A stretch of 64,000 bases of DNA from JAEUIT01 sp044220875 (GTDB lineage Bacteria; Planctomycetota; Phycisphaerae; Phycisphaerales; SM1A02), in the NCBI GenBank assembly GCA_044220875.1, contig JBGAQH010000002.1, positions 496,001-560,000 of the forward strand, given 5' to 3'. Positions 7,865 to 17,055 of the stretch are shown here, piece by piece. The translations under genes were made by a program, and so were the position numbers. Under the pieces are notes generated by a model that was not told the DNA's origin, searched no databases, and saw only the letters and a list, made by a program, of their open reading frames with translations. The number at the start of each line of letters is the position of its first letter. The stretch's first letter is position 1.

Positions 7865-10459
7865 TCAGCCGCCGGGCAGAACCGAGGGCATGGTAATGGA
7901 ATTCTCGGACCGCGGGCGGCCGGGAACGACACGCTCCGCCGGAGCGATGGCGGGAAGGGTGAGCGTGAAGGTGCTCCCCTTTCCGGGGACCGATCGCGCC
8001 ACGAGGTCACCGCCCATGAGCTCCGCGAGCCGAAGCGAGATCCGGAGCCCAAGCCCCGTGCCGCCGAAGCGACGAGCAGTCGAGGCGTCCCCCTGCTCGA
8101 AGGCGTGGAAGAGCCGAGACATCTGGTCGTCGCTCATGCCGATGCCGGTGTCGATGACCCGGACCACGAGGCTCCGGACCCCATCACCCACGACGTCGGC
8201 CTCAATGCGAACCGAGCCGGCGCTCGTGAACTTGATCGCGTTGGCGACGAGGTTCACGACGATCTGCCGGACGCGGATCGGATCGAGGATCAGAATCTGA
8301 CCCTTGGGAACGTCGCAGCGCAGTTCGATCCCAAGCCCCTTGGCCTTCGCGCCGGGCTCCAGCAAGTGGACGATCTCGTGCAGTACGCCGTAGACGCTCG
8401 TTGGAAGGTGCTCAACCTCAAGCTTGCCCGCCTCGATCTTCGAGAGGTCGAGGATGTCGTTGATGATCGCCAGGAGATGCTTGCCATTCGAGCGCACGGT
8501 CTCGGCGGCCGCGCGGACGCGGTCGGGGTCCGACTGCAGCTCGCGATCGGCGACCAGCAGCTCTGCGTACCCGAGGATCGCCGTCATCGGCGTGCGGATC
8601 TCGTGACTCATGCTGGCGAGGAACTCGCTCTTGGCCCGATTGCCCCGGTCCGCGGCCTCGCGGGCCCGACGCAGTTCGTCCTCGCGCTCCACCTCCGCGG
8701 TCACGTCGGCGATCGTTCCGACGAGCGCGACGACCGTGCGCTGGTCGGGCCCGAAGACCGGCGACGCCCGGGCGCACATCACCCGCACGCCGGGCGGTGC
8801 CCAGCGCGGGCGAAGCTGGATCTCGTAGCTCGTGCCCTCGGCCACCGCCCGTCGGACGGCCGCGTCGAGGCGCTGCGAGGATTCGGGCTCGTAGGAGCTC
8901 AGCACCCATGCGTAGTCGGGCGGTCCGAGCGACTCGTCGCGGTCGAAGAGGCGATAGGTCTCGCGCGACCACTTCACCTCCCCGGTGTCCGTTCGGAACG
9001 ACCAGCTTCCGACGCGGGCGATGCGCTCGGCTTCCTCAACCATCGTCCGCGCATGGAGAAGCTCCTGCTCCGCGGACTTCTGGGCGCTGAGGTCCTCGAT
9101 CAGGAGAATCGCACCGGCGTTTTCGCCGTCGCTGCCGAGCCACGGCCGGATCTCCCAGCGGAGCCAGAGCTCCTCGCCCGACGCGCGCCGCAGCTTGCTG
9201 TCGCTTCGCACGACGAGTTCCCCCGCAAGCACCCGTTCGAATGCCGCCCGCCAGTACGGCCATCCTTCCGGCACGACCTCGGCGAGGGAACGGCCGAGGA
9301 TCGCCTCGCCGCGAGTCGGGAACTGCTGCTGCCAACGGCGCGACGCAAGGACGCACCGGAGGTTGCGGTCGACCATCACGATCGCCGCGGGCGCGTGGTC
9401 GACGAAGGCCAGCAGCGTCGCCTCGCTGCGGGCCAGCTGCTCGCGCTGCCGAGTCTGGTCGGTCACGTCGATGCAGGTTCCGATCGCACGCTCGTCGCGG
9501 AAGACCTTCGCGGTGAAGGTCATCCAGCGAAGTCCCCGGTGCCGAGTGACGATCCGCAGCGTCACCGCAAAATCGCCTCCCTCGGTCATGGCCCGCTTGA
9601 ATGAGGCCGAGCAGGATTGCAGGTCATCCGGGTAGATGAAGGCCTTGCCCTCATCGAACGAGAGCGTCTCGCCCGGTCGAAGTCCGAGGAGTTCCGCGAT
9701 CATGTCCGAGAGGACGAGCCGCCTCTCGCCCATGAGCGCTTCCCAGACGCCGACGTTGCCGGCCCGCTGGGCGAGGGACATGCGATCGGCCTGCTGCCGA
9801 AGCTCCTCGCGCAGCTCGACGAACTTCGACACGTCGCGGGACCGCGAGACGAATCCGTCGGGGCGACCCTGCTCGTCCCGCAGCGGGAGCATCACCGTCT
9901 CGACCCACATGAACGAGCCGTCGCGACGCATGATCCGGTAGACGGCCGATCCGGCGCGGAGCTCGGCGAGGCACGCGGAGCGGACCGCGTTGCAGAGCGC
10001 GATGTCGTCCGGGTGCACGCGTTCGCGCCAGGGGACGGTCTGCAGCTCCTCGAGCGTCCAGCCGGTGATGCGGGTCAGCGCGTCGCACGCCCACGTCACG
10101 CTCCCCGCGCTGTCGATGTGGAGCACAAGGTCGTCGCCGGCGTTGCTCAGGGTTCGTTCCATCCGCTCCTGCCGGCGGAACGTCGCGATCGTCCTTCCGT
10201 GATGCCATCCGATGAGGGCGACGACCGGCAGGGAGATCGCCGCGAAGGCGAGGTACCCAAGCGTCCTGTGCCAGGCCGTGCTCACCGCCGGCAGGAGCCA
10301 GGGGAAGAGCAGATCGGAGAGGAGATCCGTGACGACGGTCGTGAAGACCAGCAGCCCCACCGCCATGATGACGGCATCACTGACTCGAAGTTGTCTCGGA
10401 CGCGCTGCCATGGGGCCCAGGCGCTTTGTATCGCGCGGCGGCCACACCGAGAATGGCAT
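7865..10459 (-). CDS. Membrane PAS-sensor histidine kinase
   Basis: The protein is 864 residues. Two membrane helices near 28-55 and 66-88 are followed by four PAS domains (about 100-215, 225-340, 345-455 and 465-590), a coiled linker, HisKA with SMSHEIRTP (phospho-acceptor His619) and HATPase with NLVANAIKF, DTGIGM and GTGLGL. All catalytic boxes are intact. It autophosphorylates and passes phosphate to a receiver; no receiver is fused to it, so the stand-alone receivers at 6910 and 12189 are candidates (inference). PAS1 and PAS4 have typical PAC ends (WVETVMLPLRDEQGRPDG). The ATG at 10459 has a weak GACGAGA upstream; Met17 at 10411 is an alternative start. Confidence 0.88.
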   Translation of the reverse strand: MPFSVWPPRDTKRLGPMAARPRQLRVSDAVIMAVGLLVFTTVVTDLLSDLLFPWLLPAVSTAWHRTLGYLAFAAISLPVVALIGWHHGRTIATFRRQERMERTLSNAGDDLVLHIDSAGSVTWACDALTRITGWTLEELQTVPWRERVHPDDIALCNAVRSACLAELRAGSAVYRIMRRDGSFMWVETVMLPLRDEQGRPDGFVSRSRDVSKFVELREELRQQADRMSLAQRAGNVGVWEALMGERRLVLSDMIAELLGLRPGETLSFDEGKAFIYPDDLQSCSASFKRAMTEGGDFAVTLRIVTRHRGLRWMTFTAKVFRDERAIGTCIDVTDQTRQREQLARSEATLLAFVDHAPAAIVMVDRNLRCVLASRRWQQQFPTRGEAILGRSLAEVVPEGWPYWRAAFERVLAGELVVRSDSKLRRASGEELWLRWEIRPWLGSDGENAGAILLIEDLSAQKSAEQELLHARTMVEEAERIARVGSWSFRTDTGEVKWSRETYRLFDRDESLGPPDYAWVLSSYEPESSQRLDAAVRRAVAEGTSYEIQLRPRWAPPGVRVMCARASPVFGPDQRTVVALVGTIADVTAEVEREDELRRAREAADRGNRAKSEFLASMSHEIRTPMTAILGYAELLVADRELQSDPDRVRAAAETVRSNGKHLLAIINDILDLSKIEAGKLEVEHLPTSVYGVLHEIVHLLEPGAKAKGLGIELRCDVPKGQILILDPIRVRQIVVNLVANAIKFTSAGSVRIEADVVGDGVRSLVVRVIDTGIGMSDDQMSRLFHAFEQGDASTARRFGGTGLGLRISLRLAELMGGDLVARSVPGKGSTFTLTLPAIAPAERVVPGRPRSENSITMPSVLPGG

Positions 10460-10551
10460 TCTCGTCGAATCGCGAGCAAACGCGATGTCGAGCGCTTCGG
10501 ATGCGCCATCGGTGTCGTTCGCGGGCCCGTTCGCGGCCCGTTCGCGGATCG

Positions 10552-12189
10552 TCAGGCGACGCGGCGGAGCGATCGCTCCTGCGACTCGTGCTCGCGGTGC
10601 ATTGCGTCGTACTCGCTGAAGTCCAGGGCGAGGAACGGCCCGACAAGATCAGGATCGAATTGGCTTCCGGCGCAGCGGCGGATCTCGGCGATCACCTCTT
10701 CGCGCGGACGCTGCGACCGATACGTTCGGTTGGATCCCATCGCGTCGAAGCTGTCGGCGAGGGCGATGATCCGCGCGACCAGGGGAATCTCGGCGCCGCC
10801 GATGCCGTGCGGATAGCCGCGCCCGTCCCATCGCTCGTGATGGGAGAGCACGCCGTCGAGCATCTCGCGGAACTGGGGGATGTCCTTGAGGATCCGCCAG
10901 CCGATTTCGGGATGCTGGCGAATCTGGGCGAACTCGGGTTCGGTGAGCCGACCGGGCTTGCGGAGGACCTGCTCAGGGACGCCGATCTTGCCGACGTCGT
11001 GCACGAGCCCCGCGATGTGGACCACGCGCAGTCCCGCATCGTCGAAGCCGACGGCGCGGGCAAGGGCGTGCGAGAGGAGCGCCACACGCTGCGAATGGCC
11101 GCGGGTGTAGGGATCCTTCGCGTCGATCGCCGTGACCATCGCCTCGAGCGTTCCGAGGAACATCGAGTCGAGCTCGCGGAAGAGATTCGCGTTCTCGAGG
11201 CACAGCCCGAGGTGACTTGCCGTCGCCTCGGCCAGCTTGAGTTCGGCGTTGCCGACCTGCTCGTGGGCCGGTCCGCCGCCGAGCACGAGGATCCCGTTGC
11301 TGGCCCGCTCGTGGCGAATCGGGCAGACCACGATCGGGCCCTCGACGTTCAGGAAGGTCAGCGTCGGATGGCCGGAGGGATAGATGCGCGACGCCTCGGT
11401 CCCCTGGGCAACCAGCAGGCGCGTCGACAGCTCGACCAGCGAGGATCGTTCGATCGGCAGCTCGCCGACGACGACCAGCCCGTCGGACTCGACGAAGCGG
11501 TCGAGCGGGGGCCGCACGCGGAGACCGACCCAGTGGAAGCCCACCGTGCTGACGAGCTGTTCGCACGCGGCGCGGAGCATCGGGCCCGGCTCGTCGGATA
11601 CGTCGCCGCCGGCGATGAGCGAGTGGAGGAGATTCAGTTCCTCATACGTTGAGGCGAGCTGCTGACCGACGGACTCCGAGCAGAGCGTCTCGAGCATCCG
11701 CTCGCGCTGGGCCCGATGGGCGAATCGAATGAGCGTCGCGAGACGCGGGATCTCGCGGGCCTCCACAGGCTCGCGGCACTGGATGAGCTGGGCGAGGAGC
11801 GCGGCGTCCATGGCGGCGGACGCGGCAAGCCGACGGAGATCCTCGCTGCAGGCGAAGACGGCCGTCGGGAAGAGCGCTATGCCGATGCCGTCCTTGCCGC
11901 CGTCGGGAAGGACGCTTGCGAACGCGTAGAGGCCGGCGAGCGGCTCGGCGATCGCATGCTCGCCGCCGGCGATGAGGCCCGGCACGAACATGCGAAGAAG
12001 ATGCTGAAAGGGCACCGACCGCAGGAAGGCGGAGGTGAGGAGATCCGCCTCCGCGCCGCGGAAGCCGCCGTCTGCGACGGCCAGCGCGCCGCCGCGCGAA
12101 TCACACTCGAGCCAGATGCCCCCCATTGCCCGGATCTCGCCGGCAAGGGTCGTCTGGCTCAGGTCGGAGCGAAGGCGATAGGGCACCAT
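10552..12189 (-). CDS. GAF/HD-GYP domain protein, probable cyclic-di-GMP phosphodiesterase
   Basis: The protein is 545 residues. An N-terminal 180 residues are not recognised. A GAF-like domain spans about 195-340, and an HD-GYP domain about 345-530 with GHSQRVA, HIAGLVHDVGKIGVPE, HPEIGWRIL and LSHHERWDGRGYP, so the metal ligands and the GYP signature are present. Such enzymes hydrolyse c-di-GMP in the cytoplasm. The ATG at 12189 is chosen because it overlaps the stop of the receiver gene (TGATG), which couples the two. Its place just after the pilus/secretion cluster suggests it sets the c-di-GMP level that controls that machine; the possible PilZ protein at 21406 would be the matching sensor. 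Confidence 0.87.
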   Translation of the reverse strand: MVPYRLRSDLSQTTLAGEIRAMGGIWLECDSRGGALAVADGGFRGAEADLLTSAFLRSVPFQHLLRMFVPGLIAGGEHAIAEPLAGLYAFASVLPDGGKDGIGIALFPTAVFACSEDLRRLAASAAMDAALLAQLIQCREPVEAREIPRLATLIRFAHRAQRERMLETLCSESVGQQLASTYEELNLLHSLIAGGDVSDEPGPMLRAACEQLVSTVGFHWVGLRVRPPLDRFVESDGLVVVGELPIERSSLVELSTRLLVAQGTEASRIYPSGHPTLTFLNVEGPIVVCPIRHERASNGILVLGGGPAHEQVGNAELKLAEATASHLGLCLENANLFRELDSMFLGTLEAMVTAIDAKDPYTRGHSQRVALLSHALARAVGFDDAGLRVVHIAGLVHDVGKIGVPEQVLRKPGRLTEPEFAQIRQHPEIGWRILKDIPQFREMLDGVLSHHERWDGRGYPHGIGGAEIPLVARIIALADSFDAMGSNRTYRSQRPREEVIAEIRRCAGSQFDPDLVGPFLALDFSEYDAMHREHESQERSLRRVA

Positions 12190-12635
12190 CAGGCTGCCTC
12201 CCCGAAGCACGCCCGCCCGCCGTTGAGCGCCCGCTGCAGCTCGTCGATGAGGGCGCGTCGCGTAAACGGCTTGCGCACGATGCCCAGCACGTTGGGCGTG
12301 AGCCGATCGTCCTCGCCGTCGAGGCGGCCGGTCACGACGACGACGGGAATCGCCGCGGTCACGGGATCGGCGTAGAGGCATTCGGCGAACGCGGCGCCGC
12401 TCATGCCCTCCATGTGGATGTCGGAGAGGATCGCGTTGGGCAGCCGGCCCTCGCGGGCGAGCTCCTCGAGCATCGCCATCGCCATCTCGGCGCTCTCGGC
12501 GGCGATGGCCGTGTAGCCGGCCTTGCGGAGCATGACCGCGACCATGACGAGAACGTGCGGCTCGTCGTCGACGATCATCACGCTCTTCGGCGCGCTCATT
12601 GGCCCGCCCGTGGGAATGCTCGAGGGAGTTGTCAT
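12189..12635 (-). CDS. Single-domain response regulator coupled to the HD-GYP gene
   Basis: A CheY-type receiver of about 120 residues with IVDDEP, phospho-acceptor Asp in ILSDIHMEGMSG, Thr in VVVTG and Lys in VRKPF, so it is predicted to be phosphorylatable, unlike the Glu form at 6910. There is no output domain. Its stop overlaps the start of the HD-GYP gene, so the pair probably acts together as a split version of the common receiver-HD-GYP fusion. The start is uncertain: Met codons at 12671, 12635 and 12599 are all in frame, and the domain itself begins just after the last. It follows the TPR lipoprotein gene at a short distance. Confidence 0.85.
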   Translation of the reverse strand: MTTPSSIPTGGPMSAPKSVMIVDDEPHVLVMVAVMLRKAGYTAIAAESAEMAMAMLEELAREGRLPNAILSDIHMEGMSGAAFAECLYADPVTAAIPVVVVTGRLDGEDDRLTPNVLGIVRKPFTRRALIDELQRALNGGRACFGEAA

Positions 12636-12715
12636 CGATCCGTCACACTGCTCGCGGTCGTGCGGTCGCATCCGCGCGACCGAATCCCGGCAACCCGCAC
12701 CCGTCCGTCAGCGAC

Positions 12716-13822
12716 TCACGATTCGCCCGCAAGCGACATGAGAAGCTCCGGCGACTGGCCGCCGGCCTCGGCGACCTTCGACGCCTTCTGGAACCACTCC
12801 TTCGCCGTCGAGTGGTTGCCGGCTCGCTCCTCGACCAGGCCGAGGAAGACGTAGCCCTCATACCGATCGGGCGCGACGCGCATCAGCCGCTGTCCGCAGG
12901 TCTGCACGCGGCCCATGTCGCCGAGCTCCCAGGAGACGGCGGCGAGGTCGATCCACGCCACGGCGTCCTCGCCGTGGTCGCGGGTGATTTCGGAGAAGAC
13001 GATGCGTGCGTCGCCGGTGCGCCCGAGCATCGCCAGGCAGCGGCCCTCGGTGCGCATGAGCTCGACGGTTCGGCCCGCCGCGCCCTCGCGCTGGAGGCGT
13101 CGCACGTTGAGCAGGCATTCGTTCCACTGCTCGGCCTCGAACTGGGCCCCCACGAGGTTGTCGAGGACCATCGGCAGCTTCGGATCGATGAGCATCGCCC
13201 GGTTGAAGTGCGATGCGGCGCCCTTCGGGTCCTGCCGCAGCATGGCGATCTTCCCGAGCAGCTGGTGCATCGGGGCGTTGTTCTCGAAATAGGTGAGCTT
13301 GGGCTCGAGCTCGGCCTGGGCCTCCTCATAGCGCTCCGCGGTGACGAGCACCTCGGCCGCGGCGAGCGAGTAGCCGACCTTGCCCGGATCGAGCTCCGCC
13401 GCCTTGCGATACGCGGCGACGGCGTTGTCCTGCTTCGACCAGCGCTCGTGGACGATGCCCTGGAAGTAGAAGGCCTCGGCGAACTTCGGGTTCACCTCGC
13501 CGGCCTTGACGAAATCGCTGAGCGCGCCCTCGAGGCGCCCCTTCTCGAGGTTGATCCGTCCGCGAAGCACCCAGTAGCGGGGCTCTTCCGGCGTGCGGTA
13601 GATCGCCTCGTCGATTTCCTTCATCGCCCGGTCGAACTGGCCGGACTCGAAGCTCTGCCGCGCCTGGTCGAAGACGATCACGCTGGTGGCGCGGTGCATC
13701 CGGTCCTGGGCGGCGGCGCGAGCCTCCTGCCCGGCCTTGGTCGGACCGTTGCAGGCGGCGAGGAGCATCGCTCCGAGTGTCACGACGAGAAACGCGGGCG
13801 ATTTGGGTCGGCGAGTGCGCAT
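12716..13822 (-). CDS. TPR lipoprotein of the pilus/secretion cluster
   Basis: This 368-residue protein begins MRTRRPKSPAFLVVTLGAM and has a lipobox LLAAC, so it is likely lipidated at Cys25 and held in a membrane facing the periplasm. The rest is a run of tetratricopeptide repeats (for example YWVLRGRINLEKGRLEGAL, AEAFYFQGIVHERWSKQDNA and YVFLGLVEERAGNHSTA), about eight in all. The ATG at 13822 was chosen over an upstream start in the open frame because it gives the lipoprotein signal. Only 56 bases separate it from the secretin gene upstream. PilF/PilW pilotins, which guide secretins to the outer membrane, are also TPR lipoproteins, so a pilotin role is a reasonable inference. Confidence 0.8.
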   Translation of the reverse strand: MRTRRPKSPAFLVVTLGAMLLAACNGPTKAGQEARAAAQDRMHRATSVIVFDQARQSFESGQFDRAMKEIDEAIYRTPEEPRYWVLRGRINLEKGRLEGALSDFVKAGEVNPKFAEAFYFQGIVHERWSKQDNAVAAYRKAAELDPGKVGYSLAAAEVLVTAERYEEAQAELEPKLTYFENNAPMHQLLGKIAMLRQDPKGAASHFNRAMLIDPKLPMVLDNLVGAQFEAEQWNECLLNVRRLQREGAAGRTVELMRTEGRCLAMLGRTGDARIVFSEITRDHGEDAVAWIDLAAVSWELGDMGRVQTCGQRLMRVAPDRYEGYVFLGLVEERAGNHSTAKEWFQKASKVAEAGGQSPELLMSLAGES

Positions 13823-13878
13823 GGAGATCCTGTGGGAATTCGGTTCTTCGGATGTCGAGCCGCGGCGCGGGCGAACGC

Positions 13879-16473
13879 TCAGTTGGGGAACTGGAGGTTC
13901 ATCGGGTCCGTGGCCTCGGGCGCTTCCTGCACCTCGGCGACGTCGGTCGCGGGCTGGATGGTCACCGTCGAGCGGCTGGCCACCGCGCCGGGGGCGCGGA
14001 ATCCGCTGGCGATGAGATTCGAGAAGCCCAGCACCGACGAGCCATACTGACGGTCGAGCATGGCGAGGATCGAGAAGGGCTTCCACGCCTGGGCGAGCTC
14101 ACCGTTGAGCGGGTTCGCCCGGGCCAGCGGCGCGGTCACGATCGGCTGCACCGCGACGACGTCAAGGGACGTGGTCGGGGCGTTCGCCAACGCGGCCTGG
14201 TCGATGTCGGCCTGACGCTCATACTCCTCGCAGCGCGGGTCGAGCTGCTCGTCGTCGAGCGGCACCGGCGGAGCCTGGAGCAGCGCGGCGATCACCTCCG
14301 AGACGGTCTCGTAGTGCTCGTCGGTCGGGCTCTCGTTCGGCTCGTTGAGGGCCGTGCCGTTCTGCGGCATCGCCTCGTTGCCCTCCTCGCCGAACCCGCC
14401 GTTGGGCTGGCTCTCGTGCGGAGGGACGTTCTCGTTGGAGTTGAAGGAGTCGTTGGGCTCCTCGTTCCGGGCCGGTTCCTCGGCGTTGGCGGTCTGGTTG
14501 GGACTCTGGTTGGGATTCTGGTTCGCGGCCTGATCCGGGCTCTGCGCGGGAGCCTGCGCCGTCTGGTTCTGGACCGTTGCGGTCACGGTCGCCGGCCGGG
14601 CCAGCGGATCGGTGGCCGGCGGCTGGGCCGCGGCGGCGGCGGCGGCGAGCTCAGCGTCGTTCTGGCGCTGGATCTCGACGCGCTTGTCCTGGATGCGCTT
14701 GAACATGTCGCGCTCGAAGACGCGGTTGGGCCTGCTCTTGTCGAGCTGCTCGCGGAGCCGGATCATCTCGGGCTGGTTCTTGTTGATGCGGAGCGAGTTC
14801 TCGGTGTGGTAGAGCGCCTTCTCGGTGTCGCCCTTGGCCAGGGCCTCGATCGCCTGCTGGTTGTGGCTCGAGCTCATCGCCTCGCGGCTGAACGGCAGGA
14901 GACTCTCGCGGGCGCCGACGCGGACCGACTCGGCGAACTCGGTGGCCTCATCGCCGATCTTGGCGATCAGCGAATCGTGCATGATCGTCGGCGTGATGAG
15001 GAACATGATCTCGTTGCGCTCGAGCTTGTCGTCCTGTCCGCGGAACGCCGCGCCGAGGATCGGCACGTCACCGAGGAGCGGCACCTGGCGTCGGGCGATG
15101 GTGGTCTTCTCCTGGAAGAGACCGCCGAGGACGAGCGTCTGGCCATCCTTCACGCGGACGTTGGTGGTGACCTCGTTGGTCTTCTCGTCGGGGATGACCA
15201 TGCCGCCGCCGGCGTCGGTCGTCACCTGGCGGAGCGTCGCCTCGGAGACGCTCGGGGCGAGTTCCATGCGGATCGAACCGTCCTTCGAGATGAAGGGCCG
15301 GAAGATCAGCTTGATGCCCGTATCGAGGTACTGCACGGTCTGCGTCGCGGTGGTCTCCGTCTGCGTGGTCGACAGGTAGCCGACCTTCTCGCCGACGAGG
15401 ATGTGCGAACGCTGGCGGTTGAGGGCCATCACCCGCGGACGGGCGAGGACCATGGTGTCGGTGACCTCGTCGAGCACGCGGAGGAAGACGGCGACGTTGT
15501 TGCTGAGCACGCCGACCTTGAGGCCGCCGGCCTGGCCGGTCTGGCCGACGCTCGTCGAGCCCGCCGCGGCGCGATTGTCCGTCGGCTGGAAGCCGAGCTT
15601 GTCGGTGCCCTTCGATCCCGGGTTGTTGTTGCCGGTGATGAGGTTGTTGACGGCGGCGAGCGGATTGGCGAAGTCGGTGAAGTCGATGTCGCCGATCACG
15701 CTGAAGTCGACGCCGAAGGCGTTGTCCTCGTTCACGCGGGTCGAGACGATCGTGCTCTCGACCGAGACCTGCTGCGGCGGGGTGTCGATTTCGGCGAGGA
15801 AATCGGCGATCGCCTGGAGGTTCTCGGGATAGTCGTTGACGACGAGCATCGCCTGGAAGGCCCAGGAGTCCTCGCCGGCGTTGCTCACGTCGGCCTTGAC
15901 GCCCTTCTCGGTCTGGCCCATGAAAGAAACCTTGCCGACCTCGCTGATGAGCGGCTGGACGAACTCGTTGGCGTCCTTCGCGCTGAGGTACTCGAGCGTG
16001 AAGCGGCGGCTCTCCTTCTTGCGGCGAGCCTGCTGCATCGCCTCCCAGTCGTCGCGGGTGTAGACGTAGATGAAGTTGCCGACCTCCTCGTAGCGGAGGT
16101 CGTTGGCCTTGAGGATCACGTCGAGGGCTTCCTGGACGGTGACGTCAAACAGGTTGGCCGTGACGGTACCGCTCACGCCCTTGCCGGCGATGATGTTCTT
16201 CTGTCCCTGGATCGACAGCATCTGCAGGGCCTGCAGGATGTCGGTGTCCTGGAACTGGACCGTGAAGGTTTCCTTGCCCGCGGCGGTGATCGACTTCTTC
16301 GCGTCGCCTCCGCTTGCCGCCGGCTGCTTGGCGGGCGGCGTTGCGCTGCCGCCGCCGGCCTGGCCGAGCGCCGGCTGCACGATCGCCAAGGGCAGGATGA
16401 ACATCGCACCGGGGAACAGATGGGGAACGGTGGTCCAGCCAGTGGTACGAGTGGATCGGCGGTCGTCGCGCAT
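13879..16473 (-). CDS. PilQ/GspD-family secretin with long C-terminal extension
   Basis: This 864-residue outer-membrane pore protein has a signal sequence (hydrophobic core ending QPALGQ), an STN/N0-like domain (about 60-125, FTVQFQDTDILQALQMLS), N-domains, and a secretin core (about 280-490) with VLARPRVMALNRQ, VGEKVGYLSTTQTET, FRPFISKDGSIRMELAPSVS and VPLLGDVPILGAAFR. After the core comes a 370-residue tail: a TPR-like helical stretch, then a segment rich in Asn, Pro and Glu (about 640-745), and a final globular part. Secretins usually end soon after the core. The ATG at 16473 has GAGAGGG upstream. It is the sixth gene of a pilM-to-TPR run and should form the exit channel. Confidence 0.87.
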   Translation of the reverse strand: MRDDRRSTRTTGWTTVPHLFPGAMFILPLAIVQPALGQAGGGSATPPAKQPAASGGDAKKSITAAGKETFTVQFQDTDILQALQMLSIQGQKNIIAGKGVSGTVTANLFDVTVQEALDVILKANDLRYEEVGNFIYVYTRDDWEAMQQARRKKESRRFTLEYLSAKDANEFVQPLISEVGKVSFMGQTEKGVKADVSNAGEDSWAFQAMLVVNDYPENLQAIADFLAEIDTPPQQVSVESTIVSTRVNEDNAFGVDFSVIGDIDFTDFANPLAAVNNLITGNNNPGSKGTDKLGFQPTDNRAAAGSTSVGQTGQAGGLKVGVLSNNVAVFLRVLDEVTDTMVLARPRVMALNRQRSHILVGEKVGYLSTTQTETTATQTVQYLDTGIKLIFRPFISKDGSIRMELAPSVSEATLRQVTTDAGGGMVIPDEKTNEVTTNVRVKDGQTLVLGGLFQEKTTIARRQVPLLGDVPILGAAFRGQDDKLERNEIMFLITPTIMHDSLIAKIGDEATEFAESVRVGARESLLPFSREAMSSSHNQQAIEALAKGDTEKALYHTENSLRINKNQPEMIRLREQLDKSRPNRVFERDMFKRIQDKRVEIQRQNDAELAAAAAAAQPPATDPLARPATVTATVQNQTAQAPAQSPDQAANQNPNQSPNQTANAEEPARNEEPNDSFNSNENVPPHESQPNGGFGEEGNEAMPQNGTALNEPNESPTDEHYETVSEVIAALLQAPPVPLDDEQLDPRCEEYERQADIDQAALANAPTTSLDVVAVQPIVTAPLARANPLNGELAQAWKPFSILAMLDRQYGSSVLGFSNLIASGFRAPGAVASRSTVTIQPATDVAEVQEAPEATDPMNLQFPN

Positions 16474-16595
16474 GTGCAAGGCCCTCTCGGATCTCGTCAC
16501 CGGCCGCTCGAACGAGCCGGACCGGCAACGCGGGTGTGTCTGGAGCGATGAAGGGATCAGTTGGCGGCCAGTGACAATCACCGGCCTTGGTTGCC

Positions 16596-16611
16596 GCCCC
16601 TCGTCAGGGGC
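16596..16611 (-). other. Small hairpin in the gap before the secretin gene
   Basis: GCCCCT and AGGGGC flank a CGTC loop in the 144-base space between the small membrane protein gene (stop 16618) and the secretin start (16473). It could stabilise or process the polycistronic message or act as a leaky terminator; there is no T-tract on the minus strand. The rest of the gap shows nothing clear. Confidence 0.35.
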
Positions 16612-16617
16612 AAGCGA

Positions 16618-17055
16618 TCAGCGGCGCGGAGGAGTGGCAGACTCTTCCGCCGTGTTTTCCTCGGCCGATTTGCCGGTGGACTTTCCCTCGCCCGCACGAT
16701 CGGAGCGGTCAATAGCTCGCTTCGGGGTGGGGTTGCGCTGGCTGTCCGACCCGCGCGGTCCGGCATCCTTGGAATCGGCCGCTTCCGCGAAGGGATTCCT
16801 TGACGGGTTCCGCGGCAGGACCACGACCTCGGGAGGGGCGAGCGCGGGCAGCGCCGGCGGCTCGAATCGCGAGGCGAGCAGCGCGTCGTCGTCGGCGACG
16901 GCGGTGCGCGGGATGTTGGCGAGGATGCGCAGGCGAGCCCAGAGGAGAAGCCCCATCGGCTTCACCCACAGGACAACCGCCGCGGCGGTGACGAGCCCCA
17001 CGGCCCGGGCCCGCTTGCCGAAGGGAATCACGAGCGGGCGATGCGTACGGCTCAT
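16618..17055 (-). CDS. Small membrane protein in the PilP position
   Basis: The 145-residue protein has a basic N terminus, one membrane helix (about 18-40), and then a Pro/Ala-rich and charged tail containing ALPALAPPEVVVLPRNPSRNPF. The motif of a short Pro-rich linker ending in RNPF is reminiscent of PilP/GspC-type alignment proteins that bridge the inner-membrane platform and the secretin, but the folded beta domain of PilP is missing. Its ATG overlaps the stop of the PilO-like gene (TGATG), and the order M-N-O-this-secretin matches pilMNOPQ. I infer a PilP-like role from position, not from similarity. Confidence 0.6.
   Translation of the reverse strand: MSRTHRPLVIPFGKRARAVGLVTAAAVVLWVKPMGLLLWARLRILANIPRTAVADDDALLASRFEPPALPALAPPEVVVLPRNPSRNPFAEAADSKDAGPRGSDSQRNPTPKRAIDRSDRAGEGKSTGKSAEENTAEESATPPRR

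Noticed and set aside
12190..12381. Upstream extension of the HD-GYP gene to 12381
   Set aside because: The extra 64 residues are Arg-rich shadow of the receiver gene; the TGATG overlap at 12189 gives a natural start.
13777..16551. Long plus-strand ORF of 924 codons opposite the secretin gene
   Set aside because: It is the complement of the secretin and TPR genes. Its translation is Arg/Val/Glu-rich with no domain, whereas the minus strand gives a clear secretin. High GC produces such shadows.
16473..16617. Possible small gene between the PilP-position gene and the secretin
   Set aside because: No frame in the 144-base gap has a start with a ribosome site or a plausible product; only a short hairpin was found.
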